A DNA stretch of 64,000 bases from Winogradskyella sp. PC-19 (GTDB lineage Bacteria > Bacteroidota > Bacteroidia > Flavobacteriales > Flavobacteriaceae): assembly GCF_002163855.1 (NCBI RefSeq), contig NZ_CP019332.1, forward strand, positions 1,157,145 to 1,221,144. Reading direction: 5' to 3'. Positions 45,739-55,231 of the stretch are shown one piece after another; the stretch's first letter is position 1; each line of letters opens with the position of its first letter. A program made the translations under genes and the position numbers. The notes under the pieces are model-generated. The model made no database searches. It saw only the letters and a list, made by a program, of their open reading frames with translations, and was not told the origin of the DNA.

Positions 45739-46617
45739 CTAATTTTTTCTATGTTGCTCTCTTGCCAAAAGTGTATTTTTTAATAACATGGCAATTGTCA
45801 TTGGACCAACACCTCCAGGAACTGGGGTGATATAACTTGCTTTTTTACTGACATTATCAAAATCGACATCACCAGTAATGTAATAGCCTTTTTCAGAGTC
45901 ATCAGGTACACGTGTAATTCCAACATCAATGATTACAGCATCGTCTTTTACCATCTCGGCTTTTAAAAATTTAGGAACACCCAAAGCAGAGATAATAATA
46001 TCTGCTTGAGAAGTAATTTGCGTTATGTTTTTTGTGTGACTGTGAGTTAATGTCACTGTAGAGTTCCCCGGAAAACCTTTTCTCCCCATCAAAATACTCA
46101 TAGGTCGACCTACAATATGAGAGCGACCAATGACAACCGTATGCTTTCCTTTAGTTTCTACTCCGTAACGATCTAATAACTCTAAAATACCAAACGGAGT
46201 TGCAGGAATAAAAGTTGACATGTCTAATGCCATCTTTCCAAAGTTTGTTGGATGAAAACCGTCTACATCTTTGTCTGGATTTACAGCCATTAATACTTTT
46301 TGCGTATTAATTTGAGGTGGTAAAGGTAATTGAATGATAAAACCGTCGATATCATCATTTTCATTAAGTTCCTCAATCTTATCCAAAAGTTCAATCTCAC
46401 TAGTAGTATTAGACATACGTACCATTGTAGATTCAAAACCAACACGCTCACAAGCTCTTACCTTACTACCAACATAAGTTAAACTCGCACCATCGTTACC
46501 AACAATAACAGCTGCAAGATGTGGCACTTTTTCTCCATCGGCTTTCATTTTATCAACTTCTGCCTTGATTTCGTTTTTTATGTCGTTACTGGTTTTTCTT
46601 CCGTCTAAGATTGTCAT
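45739..46617 (-). CDS. folD: Methylenetetrahydrofolate dehydrogenase/cyclohydrolase
   Basis: FolD interconverts methylene-, methenyl- and formyl-tetrahydrofolate for purine and formyl-Met synthesis. The 292 residues have YVGSKVRACERVGF with the catalytic Lys near 54. They also have DGFIIQLPLPPQ, DVDGFHPTNFGKMAL, the NADP loop VVIGRSHIVGRPMSILM and the closing PGGVGPMTIAMLL. It starts 30 bp after the ffh stop on the same strand, and the two are probably co-transcribed. Confidence 0.97.
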   Translation of the reverse strand: MTILDGRKTSNDIKNEIKAEVDKMKADGEKVPHLAAVIVGNDGASLTYVGSKVRACERVGFESTMVRMSNTTSEIELLDKIEELNENDDIDGFIIQLPLPPQINTQKVLMAVNPDKDVDGFHPTNFGKMALDMSTFIPATPFGILELLDRYGVETKGKHTVVIGRSHIVGRPMSILMGRKGFPGNSTVTLTHSHTKNITQITSQADIIISALGVPKFLKAEMVKDDAVIIDVGITRVPDDSEKGYYITGDVDFDNVSKKASYITPVPGGVGPMTIAMLLKNTLLAREQHRKN

Positions 46618-46647
46618 GTTGGTTGTGTTGTTGTGTTGTTATATTTA

Positions 46648-47979
46648 TTAGCGTGGCATATTTTTCATCATTTGCATCATACGCTTTCCGCCTCCACCTT
46701 GCATCATTTTCATCATTTTGCTCATTTGCGTAAACTGCTTCAATAATTGATTAACCTCTTGGACAGATGTTCCAGAACCTTTAGCTATTCTCTTTTTACG
46801 ACTAGCATTCATTAGTGAAGGATTAGAACGTTCTGTCGGCGTCATTGAATGAATTATAGCTTCAATACCTTTAAAAGCATCGTCATCAATATCTACATCC
46901 TTCATCATTTTTCCTGCACCAGGTATCATACCAACCAAATCCTTCATGTTACCCATTTTCTTGATTTGTTGAATCTGTTTTAAGAAATCATCAAATCCAA
47001 ATTGGTTTTTAGCAATTTTCTTCTGAAGTTTTCTTGCCTCTTGCTCATCGAACTGCTCTTGAGCACGTTCAACAAGAGAAACAACATCTCCCATTCCCAG
47101 AATTCTGTCAGCCATACGCGATGGATAGAACACATCAATAGCCTCCATCTTTTCGCCCGTACCAATAAACTTAATAGGCTTATTAACTACAGATTTTATC
47201 GAAATTGCGGCACCACCACGTGTATCACCATCTAATTTTGTTAGGATAACCCCATCAAAATTTAAAATATCATTAAAAGCTTTTGCTGTATTTACTGCAT
47301 CTTGACCAGTCATAGAGTCCACCACAAAAAGTGTCTCTTGTGGCTCAATAGCTTTATGTATATTAGAAATTTCGGTCATCATAGCTTCGTCCACAGCTAA
47401 ACGACCAGCAGTATCTATAATAACTACATTATGCCCATTAGCTTTTGCATGGGCAATACCTGCTTTAGATATAGCAACAGGATCGTCATTACCTCTATCA
47501 CTAAAAACCTCGACACCAATCTGCTCACCTACGACATGCAATTGGTCAATCGCTGCTGGACGATATACATCACAAGCAACCAAAAGTGGTTTCTTTGTTT
47601 TTTTATTTTTTAAGTAGTTTGCTAATTTTCCAGAAAATGTTGTTTTACCAGAACCTTGCAAACCAGACATTAAAATTACAGATGGATTACCAGAAAGGTT
47701 AATACCTTCGGCATCACCACCCATAAGTTCGGTTAACTCGTCCTTTACAATTTTGACCATTAACTGTCCTGGCTGAAGCGTAGTCAATACGTTTTGACCT
47801 AGTGCTTTTTCCTTAACAGTGTTTGTAAATTGTTTGGCTATCTTAAAGTTAACATCGGCATCTAAAAGCGCACGTCTTACTTCTTTTAAAGTTTCAGCAA
47901 CATTTACCTCTGTAATGCTACCATGTCCTTTGAGTACATGTAAGGCTTTATCTAACTTATCACTTAAATTATTAAACAT
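46648..47979 (-). CDS. ffh: Signal recognition particle protein Ffh
   Basis: Ffh is the SRP54 GTPase that brings nascent membrane proteins to FtsY and the Sec channel. The 443 residues are the N domain (about 1-85), the G domain and a Met-rich M domain. G motifs are GLQGSGKTTFSGKLA, DVYRPAAIDQL, DTAGRLAVDEAMM, TKLDGDTRGGAAIS and the later TGEKMEAIDVF. The M domain ends FTQMSKMMKMMQGGGGKRMM. A TAAATTTG -7 element is 26 bp upstream. Confidence 0.97.
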   Translation of the reverse strand: MFNNLSDKLDKALHVLKGHGSITEVNVAETLKEVRRALLDADVNFKIAKQFTNTVKEKALGQNVLTTLQPGQLMVKIVKDELTELMGGDAEGINLSGNPSVILMSGLQGSGKTTFSGKLANYLKNKKTKKPLLVACDVYRPAAIDQLHVVGEQIGVEVFSDRGNDDPVAISKAGIAHAKANGHNVVIIDTAGRLAVDEAMMTEISNIHKAIEPQETLFVVDSMTGQDAVNTAKAFNDILNFDGVILTKLDGDTRGGAAISIKSVVNKPIKFIGTGEKMEAIDVFYPSRMADRILGMGDVVSLVERAQEQFDEQEARKLQKKIAKNQFGFDDFLKQIQQIKKMGNMKDLVGMIPGAGKMMKDVDIDDDAFKGIEAIIHSMTPTERSNPSLMNASRKKRIAKGSGTSVQEVNQLLKQFTQMSKMMKMMQGGGGKRMMQMMKNMPR

Positions 47980-48005
47980 ATTATCGTTTCTTATATAACA
48001 AGTGG

Positions 48006-48013
48006 CAAATTTA
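48006..48013 (-). promoter_or_regulatory. Predicted -7 promoter element of ffh
   Basis: The minus strand reads TAAATTTG, an exact TAnnTTTG match, 26 bp before the ffh ATG. A -33 TTG at the expected spacing was not found. Confidence 0.48.
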
Positions 48014-48070
48014 AGAATTTACAAGCGATAATCGAAGTCGATAGATAGACAATTTTCAACTTATATAAAT

Positions 48071-48100
48071 AAAAAGAGCCACTATAAAAGCGACTCTCTT
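48071..48100 (-). terminator. Intrinsic terminator of the acidic lipoprotein gene
   Basis: On the minus strand AAGAGAGTCGC pairs with GTGGCTCTTTT. The 11-bp stem includes three G-T wobbles, has a 7-base loop and ends in T's. It lies about 40 bp past the stop of the 48139-50409 gene. Confidence 0.65.
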
Positions 48101-48138
48101 CAACTACTAACTAAAAAATGTAAGCGGAATAATTTTTC

Positions 48139-50409
48139 TTAATCACATATTTTATCTAAAGTCATTTGATCATCACCTCTATGGAAAATTAATTGTTCTC
48201 CTGTACACTCTACAACAGTCCAAATACCTGAAATAGCTTGAATATTTGGTGCAGAAATTCCGTCGAAAGTTACATCTACACCACCATCGTTATTTGTTTC
48301 TGTAGACCAAAAACTTGTAACCGTATCATCATTCTCTGTATTAGTGATTATTAACTCTTGTCCGTCATTAAAATCCAAACGATAAGTTATTAGGTTATCA
48401 TCTCCGTTTAGCTCTGTAACTTTCCATTTACAATTCATCAAAATACCATCTACATCGCCTTCTGTACAAGAACTGTTACTACAGTCCTCTAACTTTAATA
48501 ACAGTTCAAAAACTTCGAAATCATTGTCAATTTCGACTCTAACATAAATCGTTTGAGGCGCAGTAGAATTTATATATGATTGTGGGTTTGCAATAGGGTT
48601 TAAATTACTATCAGCATCTGCTATACTGGTATGGTAAGTCACCACATCGGCAGAAGGTGTACAATTTGCAAACGCAATTGTTAAATCAAAAGTTTCAAAA
48701 CCGTCATTACCTTCATCACATAATTCTATAACAGCATCAAAGCTTGAGAAACATTCAAAAGGATTTGGGTTGTTACAATCCTCTACAACCAACTCTACAG
48801 GATATTTCAAGTACTCATCTTGGTTGCTTATCAATGCAACTCTAACATAGACTGTCTGTGGATTAGTTGTATTTGTATAAGAGGTTGCATTTCCTAAAAA
48901 ATCTGTATTATTTTCTGCACCTGATAATGTCGTATGAAATGTTATTATTACTGGAGCTCCACTATTATCACACGAAGGCACAGCTTCATAGATATTAAAC
49001 TCAGCATAACCATCATTGTTATCATCGCACTTAACTAGTTCTACACCTTCTTCCGGATAACATTCAAAAGGGTTGTCATCAAAGCATTCTTGTTCTAAAT
49101 GAAGTATATTATCATCTTTAGATAGACCATAAAATCCTTCGTTACACTCAACTACATCCCAATTTCCAGAGAGTACTTCATAATCGCCTGTAAGGTTTAA
49201 AACTAAGGTTAGTACATCTGCATCTACACTAATATTCCAAGTTCCGACTTCAATAAATTCATTATTGGTATATATCTTAACTATTCCTTCTTCTGTAAAT
49301 ACAAATTTATTGTCTTGATTATTTAGAAGACTTGTACCTGCAAACCAGAAACATTCTACTAAATCATTTGACAAATCTTCTGCTGAACAGTTTAAATCTG
49401 TTTCACAGTACTGCTCAATAAGCATAGACTGATCATCTTTTGTTAGATAAAACTCATCCTCTTCACATTCGACAACTTTCCAGTTACCACCTAAATCTTC
49501 AAAATCGGTTGATAAAACTAAATAGACTAAATCTCCGTCTTCAATAAGTTCCCAAGTATTTCCTTCAGAAAGGACTTGATTGTCGTCAATAATTATATCA
49601 AAAGTAAAATCTTCATTAAATTCTAATTCAAAACCTTCAAATTCAGGGAAACTTGTATAAATCTCAATCTCCCATTTACATTCTTTTAAAGTTTGTCTTA
49701 TTTCATCTACATCACAGTTTTCAAAATCGTCATCATCGCAATCTTCTTCTACTGATGATATAGCATCAGACAATTCTGTGTTAGAATTAACCTCTACCGT
49801 TTCTCCGTTTGCATAAACTAAAGTTACTGGGAAATTTAGTGATACTAAGTTTACATCGTCGTTGTCAAGATTCTCTAAAAATTCGTAAAGTGCTTCGTTA
49901 TCTTCTATAGTTACAGTATCTATAATGACAAATTCAGCATTTAGGACTGAGAAGGAAATTGGGTAAACAAAATCTACGCATTCTATAACATCATCGTCTA
50001 TACAATCTTCTAATAAAGCTTCAAGTTGGTCTTGGTTTTCGATAACTGTTTCTGTGTAATCTGCATCGATGATAGTTATTGGAAAAACAAATTCAGGAAT
50101 TTCGTCTTCAAAGTTTTCGAGTAACTCTTCTAACTCATCAATACCTTCTTGATTTTCTATAGTAATTGTAATATTACCAACGATTACTGTCACAGGTAAG
50201 GCAACTGAAAAACAACTAGTATTATCGATAACATTATCTTCAGAAACTGCATTTGCAGATGTCCTAAGCATTAAGTTAGATAATACAGAATTAGCCACAA
50301 TAACTTCTTCTGCATCTGGCTCATTAAGTTGGACAACTTCGTCTTGACATGAGGCAAAAAAGAGTGTTATCAAGAATAATAAAAAGTAGGATTTAATTTG
50401 GGTTTTCAT
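48139..50409 (-). CDS. Large acidic modular surface lipoprotein divergent from a sigma/FecR/TonB-receptor operon
   Basis: The 756-residue protein has a lipoprotein signal (LLFLITLFFASCQ, lipid Cys21) and an unusually Asp/Glu-rich body. Residues about 65-245 are four repeats of about 55 residues with a FPVT/FPIT strand and a following LEALLE helix. Residues 245-345, 345-445 and 665-756 are three lipocalin-like units, each with a CxW opening and a WxVVEC centre. Residues about 455-655 are two modules (CDDNNDGYAEFNIYEA and CDEGNDGFETFDLTIA, each with YH/FHT and VYVRV) of the same type as in the T9SS adhesins. Divergence from the ECF sigma gene suggests it is controlled by, or feeds, that signalling system. 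Function is inferred only. Confidence 0.82.
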   Translation of the reverse strand: MKTQIKSYFLLFLITLFFASCQDEVVQLNEPDAEEVIVANSVLSNLMLRTSANAVSEDNVIDNTSCFSVALPVTVIVGNITITIENQEGIDELEELLENFEDEIPEFVFPITIIDADYTETVIENQDQLEALLEDCIDDDVIECVDFVYPISFSVLNAEFVIIDTVTIEDNEALYEFLENLDNDDVNLVSLNFPVTLVYANGETVEVNSNTELSDAISSVEEDCDDDDFENCDVDEIRQTLKECKWEIEIYTSFPEFEGFELEFNEDFTFDIIIDDNQVLSEGNTWELIEDGDLVYLVLSTDFEDLGGNWKVVECEEDEFYLTKDDQSMLIEQYCETDLNCSAEDLSNDLVECFWFAGTSLLNNQDNKFVFTEEGIVKIYTNNEFIEVGTWNISVDADVLTLVLNLTGDYEVLSGNWDVVECNEGFYGLSKDDNILHLEQECFDDNPFECYPEEGVELVKCDDNNDGYAEFNIYEAVPSCDNSGAPVIITFHTTLSGAENNTDFLGNATSYTNTTNPQTVYVRVALISNQDEYLKYPVELVVEDCNNPNPFECFSSFDAVIELCDEGNDGFETFDLTIAFANCTPSADVVTYHTSIADADSNLNPIANPQSYINSTAPQTIYVRVEIDNDFEVFELLLKLEDCSNSSCTEGDVDGILMNCKWKVTELNGDDNLITYRLDFNDGQELIITNTENDDTVTSFWSTETNNDGGVDVTFDGISAPNIQAISGIWTVVECTGEQLIFHRGDDQMTLDKICD

Positions 50410-50506
50410 GATAATTGATTTTGGTTATTTGTTATAAAACAGGTGAGTTTACTTTTTTCCTACCCTAAGTTTTAATTTTTATAAATTTACAGCAATAGAA
50501 ATTTTT

Positions 50507-51022
50507 ATGCCCAAACAAATTCATCAGAATAGCTGTGAAGAACATGTTTATTCAACGCTGTTCAGAAAGCACTCAAAAAACTTACATGATTTTTTATATT
50601 ATAAGTTTGGCGAATTGCTGAATCCAAAAGACAAAGTCCAAGATGCTTTTATAAAACTTTGGGATAATTGTGCTAAAGTACCACCTGAAAAAGCCAAGAG
50701 TTTTTTGTTTACTACGGCGAATAACATGATGCTTAATGCTGTTGCTCACCAAAAAGTAGTTTTAAGACACCAACAAAAACCGCAAAAACATAGTACTAAC
50801 GAATCGCCAGAATTTGTACTTGAGGAAAAAGAGTATAATGAAAAGCTACAAAAAGCTTTAGCAAATTTAACAGAAGCCCAACGTGTTGCATTTTTGATGA
50901 ATCGTGTAGAAGGTAAACGTTTTAAAGAAATAGCTGAGTTACTTGACATATCTGTAAAAGCTGTTGAAAAAAGGATTTATGGAGCACTAAAAAAATTAAG
51001 AGAAGATATTAAGGAATTATAG
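50507..51022 (+). CDS. ECF-type RNA polymerase sigma factor (FecI-like)
   Basis: The 171-residue protein has a sigma-2 region (about 15-85), with FRKHSKNLHDFLYYKF and VQDAFIKLWDN. Its sigma-4 region (about 108-168) has LTEAQRVAFLMNRVEGKRFK and the helix-turn-helix LDISVKAVEKRIYGALKKL. It lacks regions 1 and 3, as ECF factors do. FecR and a TonB-dependent receptor follow, so activity is likely controlled by a cell-surface signal through that anti-sigma factor. The lipoprotein gene is divergent across a 97 bp gap. Confidence 0.95.
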   Translation: MPKQIHQNSCEEHVYSTLFRKHSKNLHDFLYYKFGELLNPKDKVQDAFIKLWDNCAKVPPEKAKSFLFTTANNMMLNAVAHQKVVLRHQQKPQKHSTNESPEFVLEEKEYNEKLQKALANLTEAQRVAFLMNRVEGKRFKEIAELLDISVKAVEKRIYGALKKLREDIKEL

Positions 51023-51059
51023 GTAGGAGTTTTTATTACTTATCTGTTATATAGTTAGA

Positions 51060-51956
51060 ATGCATAAAATGAATAGAGACGAACTCATAAAAAAATGGCT
51101 TGATCATAATCTTAATCCAAAAGAACAAAAGGCTTTTGAAGGATTAGAAGATTATGATGCTTTAATCAAACTTTCAAAATCTACCGAAGGTTTTAAAGCA
51201 CCAGATTATTCAGTAGATTTAGAATACAAATCTATATCAACTAAACTTAAAACTAAAAGTCATAATAATTGGTTTAAGCCTTTGCTAAAAATTGCAGCTG
51301 TTCTTCTTATTGGTTTGGCTACTTTTTATTTTACATCAACACGAAATACAGAAGTAAAAACAGATATTGCACAAACTAAATCTATTGGTTTACCTGATGC
51401 TTCTACAGTAAATCTAAATGCCCAATCTACCTTATCATATAACAAAAAATCTTGGTCGGATAATCGAGAAGTATCACTTAACGGTGAAGCTTTTTTTAAA
51501 GTTGCAAAAGGCTCAAAATTTGACGTCATTACAGATGATGGAAAAGTCACTGTTTTAGGGACAGAGTTTAATGTCATACAACGTCAAAACTATTTTGAAG
51601 TCACTTGTTTTGAAGGTTTAGTTGCTGTAAATTATAATTCAGAATCTTTGAAACTTAAGCCAGGAAAAAGATTTGTAGTTATCAATGGCAATATTAAAAA
51701 CGAAATAGAAAGCAATAACAAGCCAAGTTGGCTGGCCAAAGAAAGTACTTTTGCTAGTAGACCATTGCAACTAATAATCAACGAATTAGAGCGTCAGTAC
51801 AACGTAAGCGTTGATGCTAGTAAAGTAGATACCAATCAATTATTTACTGGTAGTTTTACACATTCAGATATAGATTTAGCATTAAAATCAATAACCTTAC
51901 CTTTAGGTATAACCTATACCAAAAGCAATTCTGTTGTTGTTTTACAAAGTGAATAG
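51060..51956 (+). CDS. FecR-family anti-sigma regulator
   Basis: The 298-residue protein has a cytoplasmic N-terminal part (1-72) that should bind the sigma factor, and a single membrane helix at about 73-91. A periplasmic FecR domain follows, with GLPDASTVNLNAQSTLSY, VSLNGEAFFKVAKGSKFDV and VLGTEFNV, then a C-terminal DUF4974-like segment (LQLIINELERQYNVSVD). It lies 37 bp after the sigma gene and overlaps the start of the receptor gene. It should relay receptor occupancy to the sigma factor. Confidence 0.95.
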   Translation: MHKMNRDELIKKWLDHNLNPKEQKAFEGLEDYDALIKLSKSTEGFKAPDYSVDLEYKSISTKLKTKSHNNWFKPLLKIAAVLLIGLATFYFTSTRNTEVKTDIAQTKSIGLPDASTVNLNAQSTLSYNKKSWSDNREVSLNGEAFFKVAKGSKFDVITDDGKVTVLGTEFNVIQRQNYFEVTCFEGLVAVNYNSESLKLKPGKRFVVINGNIKNEIESNNKPSWLAKESTFASRPLQLIINELERQYNVSVDASKVDTNQLFTGSFTHSDIDLALKSITLPLGITYTKSNSVVVLQSE

Positions 51957-54258
51957 TTTCAAAACTTTATTGATAATCCTTTTAATAGGAGTTTCGCTTC
52001 ATGGTTTTTCACAAACCACAAATGAAAAGCAACCACTTGCCAAAATTTTAAAACAGATAGAAACAGAATTTGATATTAGATTTTCTTTTGCAGATAAGAC
52101 CGTAAATGGTATTGATTTATTATTTGATAAGAGCAAGTTTTCAAATCTAGAAGACATTATAAAATTTCTTGAAAAAAAAACAGGACTTACTTTTAATAAA
52201 CTAAGTGAACGTTTTTTTTCTGTAGAGCAACAAAAAACTGAGTCTAAATTAAAGACATATAGCCTTCAAAAACTAGATGAAGTCGTTGTACAAAACTATT
52301 TAACTACGGGTCTAGCAAAAACTATAAATGGTTCTGTAGAAATTACACCTCAAAAAATTGGTATACTTCCTGGGTTAAGCGAACCTGACATTTTACAAAC
52401 CATTCAAACTTTACCAGGAATAACAAGTGTCGATGAACGCATATCAAATATAAATATTAGAGGTGGAACTAATGACCAAAACCTTATCCTTTATGAAGGC
52501 ACAAGGATGTATCAAACTGGGCATTTTTTTGGACTTATATCTGCATTTAATCCTTACTTAACAGACAAAGTAAATGTAACTGTAAACGGTACAAAAGCAA
52601 AATATGGCTCTGGTGTTTCGAGTTTAATAAGTATCGAAAATTCTAATGAAATAGGTCGTAAATCTGAATCTGGTGCAGGATTTAACTTATTGAGTATTGA
52701 TGGGTTTTCAAAATTTCAATTATCAAAAAAAACTGAATTACAACTATCTGCAAGACGTTCATATACTGACGCCCTTTTAACACCTACATACGACACTTAT
52801 CTTGAACGTATTTTTAATAACTCAGAACTTGGAGAATACCAAACTCCAACAACGCAAGTACAACAAAATGAAAATTTCTTTTTCTACGATACTAGCCTTA
52901 AGTTTTTATATGACATTAACGATAATTCTAAACTAAGAGTCAATGCAATAACAATATTTAACCGTTTAGATTATAATGTTGTTGCAGATAATTTAACAGC
53001 TCCTATCACAGAAAGTGAGCTGAGTCAACAGAGTATTGCCGGAAACATTGTTTATGAACAAAATTGGTCAAATACCATTTCAATGACTGGTCAACTAAGC
53101 TACTCTAATTATCGATTAATTGGTAACAACAGCATCAATTTATCGAATCAAGAAATTACTCAAGAAAATGAAGTTTCTGATTTAGGGATAAGGATAGATT
53201 TCAATAAAACAATTGATAAGAACTTAAATTTAAATTTTGGGTATCAACTCAACGAAATTAGTGTCTCAAATCTTGATGACGTTTCTAATCCTGAATTTAG
53301 AAATTTTGTTAAAGAAGTTATTGGGACACATGGTGTTTATGGTGAAGCGCAATTTACTTCAAACTCAAAAAATACATATGCTAGAATAGGTTTAAGAGGA
53401 AACTATATAGACAAACTTGATGATATAATTTTTGAGCCTCGCTTAGTCTTTTCTCAAAGATTCTTAAATGACTTTAGATTAGAAATTTCTGGGGAATCAA
53501 AAAACCAATCTATAACTCAAATCATAGATTTACAGCAAGATTTTTTTGGTATCGAAAAAAGAAGATGGCAACTTGCTAACGGAAATGATGTACCTGTTGT
53601 AAAAAGCAATCAATTCTCTTTAGGTTTAAACTATAAAAAGAGCGGCTGGCTTATTAGTGCCGAAGGTTATACCAAAAAAGTCACTGGTCTGAGCTCTAGG
53701 TCCCAAGGGTTTCAAAACCAATTTCAATTGGTGAACGCTACTGGAGGTTATACGATTTACGGCATAGATATTTTGGTAAACAAGCAGTTCAAAAAATTTG
53801 GAACTTGGCTTAGTTATACTTTTAGTAAGAATGATTTTGAATTTGATAACTTAAATAATAATGAATCGTTTCCTAATAATTTAGATTTAAGGCATATAGT
53901 CAATTTTTCAACAACTTACGAGATTGAAAATTTAAAGCTATCGGCAGGAGTTAATTGGCGAACAGGAAAACCTTATACTGAGCCTTCAGTAAGTCAATTA
54001 AATTCTGGTGTTCTTATCTATGAGTCACCGAATGCAAAACGTATACCTGATTATATAAGAACAGATATTTCTGCTCGCTATAGTTTTGAATTTGCTGAAG
54101 GTGTCAATGCGGAAGTAGGTGCATCAATATGGAATGTACTAAACAAACGAAACATCGTTAATAGATTTTATTCAAGAGACGCAAATGGCCCCATTATTCA
54201 AAACGATGAGTTTGCCCTTAGCTTAACGCCCAATTTTAGTTTTAGATTAAAATTTTAA
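51949..54258 (+). CDS. TonB-dependent receptor with N-terminal STN signalling domain
   Basis: The 769-residue outer membrane receptor starts at a GTG at 51949, which overlaps the FecR stop by 8 bp. A TTG 15 bases earlier is possible but would only extend a good signal peptide (NSFKTLLIILLIGVSLHGFSQ). After the signal comes an STN/DUF4974-like domain (about 25-105), then the plug (EPDILQTIQTLPGITSVDER, NIRGGTNDQNLILYEG), then the barrel, ending NFSFRLKF with a terminal Phe. No SusD partner or carboxypeptidase-like domain is nearby, so a glycan-utilisation locus is unlikely. The ligand is unknown. It overlaps the convergent blh gene by 4 bp. Confidence 0.92.
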   Translation: MNSFKTLLIILLIGVSLHGFSQTTNEKQPLAKILKQIETEFDIRFSFADKTVNGIDLLFDKSKFSNLEDIIKFLEKKTGLTFNKLSERFFSVEQQKTESKLKTYSLQKLDEVVVQNYLTTGLAKTINGSVEITPQKIGILPGLSEPDILQTIQTLPGITSVDERISNINIRGGTNDQNLILYEGTRMYQTGHFFGLISAFNPYLTDKVNVTVNGTKAKYGSGVSSLISIENSNEIGRKSESGAGFNLLSIDGFSKFQLSKKTELQLSARRSYTDALLTPTYDTYLERIFNNSELGEYQTPTTQVQQNENFFFYDTSLKFLYDINDNSKLRVNAITIFNRLDYNVVADNLTAPITESELSQQSIAGNIVYEQNWSNTISMTGQLSYSNYRLIGNNSINLSNQEITQENEVSDLGIRIDFNKTIDKNLNLNFGYQLNEISVSNLDDVSNPEFRNFVKEVIGTHGVYGEAQFTSNSKNTYARIGLRGNYIDKLDDIIFEPRLVFSQRFLNDFRLEISGESKNQSITQIIDLQQDFFGIEKRRWQLANGNDVPVVKSNQFSLGLNYKKSGWLISAEGYTKKVTGLSSRSQGFQNQFQLVNATGGYTIYGIDILVNKQFKKFGTWLSYTFSKNDFEFDNLNNNESFPNNLDLRHIVNFSTTYEIENLKLSAGVNWRTGKPYTEPSVSQLNSGVLIYESPNAKRIPDYIRTDISARYSFEFAEGVNAEVGASIWNVLNKRNIVNRFYSRDANGPIIQNDEFALSLTPNFSFRLKF

Positions 54259-55121
54259 TGCTTAAAAATTTTAGTCATCACTATCACATGAGGAAATGTT
54301 ATAGCCGCTAAAAAAGAAAAGAAAAAGGCATAAAAAGAATCATTGTTACTTATTAAGAATTCAAAAAAGAGAAAAAGACTAACAACAGAAACCAGCCAAT
54401 ACAGAAAAGAAGATTTTATATAATCCAGTACTGAAACTTTATCTACAGTTTTAGATAGGTATTTTATCTGGTCCATAAGCGATGGTAAAGCATGCCAAAC
54501 CACAAAGTAAATTGCAAACGCCCAAATCAAAGATGCTGTTTTAAATACAATAAAAAATACCAATAGATAAAAAAGCTCCGCAATTGGGTTTTTAATGTTA
54601 TTCCAAACTATAGCAAAAGAGACTCCAAATATTAATAAACTTATTATTAGTGCATATTTGAAAAAATCGTCTGGCAGCTTTACCTCAGTTATCTGTCTTA
54701 CAACATCGGCACTTTCTTTACTATTTGTGTACAACAAAAGAAATATAACTGCACAGCCATACGAAGCAAACACAATTTTTTTAATTAAGTAACTATGGTA
54801 ATCTATGTCATGAAAATGCTGTTCTCCAAAATGATAGCCACTAATAAGAATAAAGAAAATAAGGGTTAAAAAAGGAACAAAATAAAACATCGCTGTACCC
54901 AAAAGGACTATTAGAATGTATAAAATCAGTGATTTATAAAAACTTAAATTATACTTCTTATAAACTTTTTTTATGATTTTGATATCGTTTGCACCATGAA
55001 GTAATCCTACCGAAAAAATAAAAAAACAAGCAACATTCTCTTCAATCGCTGGCGACAGATATACCGCAAGCCAAAGACAGGCAAAGGTTACAACGATATT
55101 AAAATTATGAGTATTTGACAA
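54255..55121 (-). CDS. blh: Brp/Blh-family beta-carotene 15,15'-dioxygenase
   Basis: Blh is an integral membrane enzyme that cleaves beta-carotene into two retinals. The 288 residues have about eight helices. The family's iron-site histidines are visible in LHGANDIKII (His42), GYHFGEQHFHDID (His97, His102, His104) and FVVWHALPS (His210). The start is a TTG at 55121; there is no ATG before the HGANDI motif and the frame is closed 18 bp upstream. It is divergent from the proteorhodopsin gene across 110 bp, a natural pair because its product is that protein's chromophore. Confidence 0.93.
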   Translation of the reverse strand: MSNTHNFNIVVTFACLWLAVYLSPAIEENVACFFIFSVGLLHGANDIKIIKKVYKKYNLSFYKSLILYILIVLLGTAMFYFVPFLTLIFFILISGYHFGEQHFHDIDYHSYLIKKIVFASYGCAVIFLLLYTNSKESADVVRQITEVKLPDDFFKYALIISLLIFGVSFAIVWNNIKNPIAELFYLLVFFIVFKTASLIWAFAIYFVVWHALPSLMDQIKYLSKTVDKVSVLDYIKSSFLYWLVSVVSLFLFFEFLISNNDSFYAFFFSFLAAITFPHVIVMTKIFKH

Positions 55122-55141
55122 AATATAGCTCTTAAATTATG

Positions 55142-55186
55142 TTTTGTGTAAAAATTTTCACAAAATTTTAAACATTATATGTTTAA
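55142..55186. promoter_or_regulatory. Two inverted repeats in the blh/proteorhodopsin control region
   Basis: Repeat 1 is TTTTGTG (55142-55148) with CACAAAA (55159-55165) around an AT-only 10-base centre. Repeat 2 is TTAAACAT (55168-55175) with ATGTTTAA (55179-55186), a perfect 8-bp pair around TAT. Both lie midway between the two divergent starts and could be operators for a shared regulator. AT-rich sequence makes such pairs more likely by chance, so support is moderate. Confidence 0.45.
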
Positions 55187-55231
55187 TATTTTGTAAATTT
55201 ACTTAAACAAAATAACTAATTAAATAAAATT

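Noticed and set aside
51949-54258. Receptor interpreted as a SusC partner of a polysaccharide-utilisation locus
   Set aside because: No SusD-like gene or carbohydrate-active enzyme lies nearby, and the protein has an STN domain without the carboxypeptidase-like domain common in SusC.
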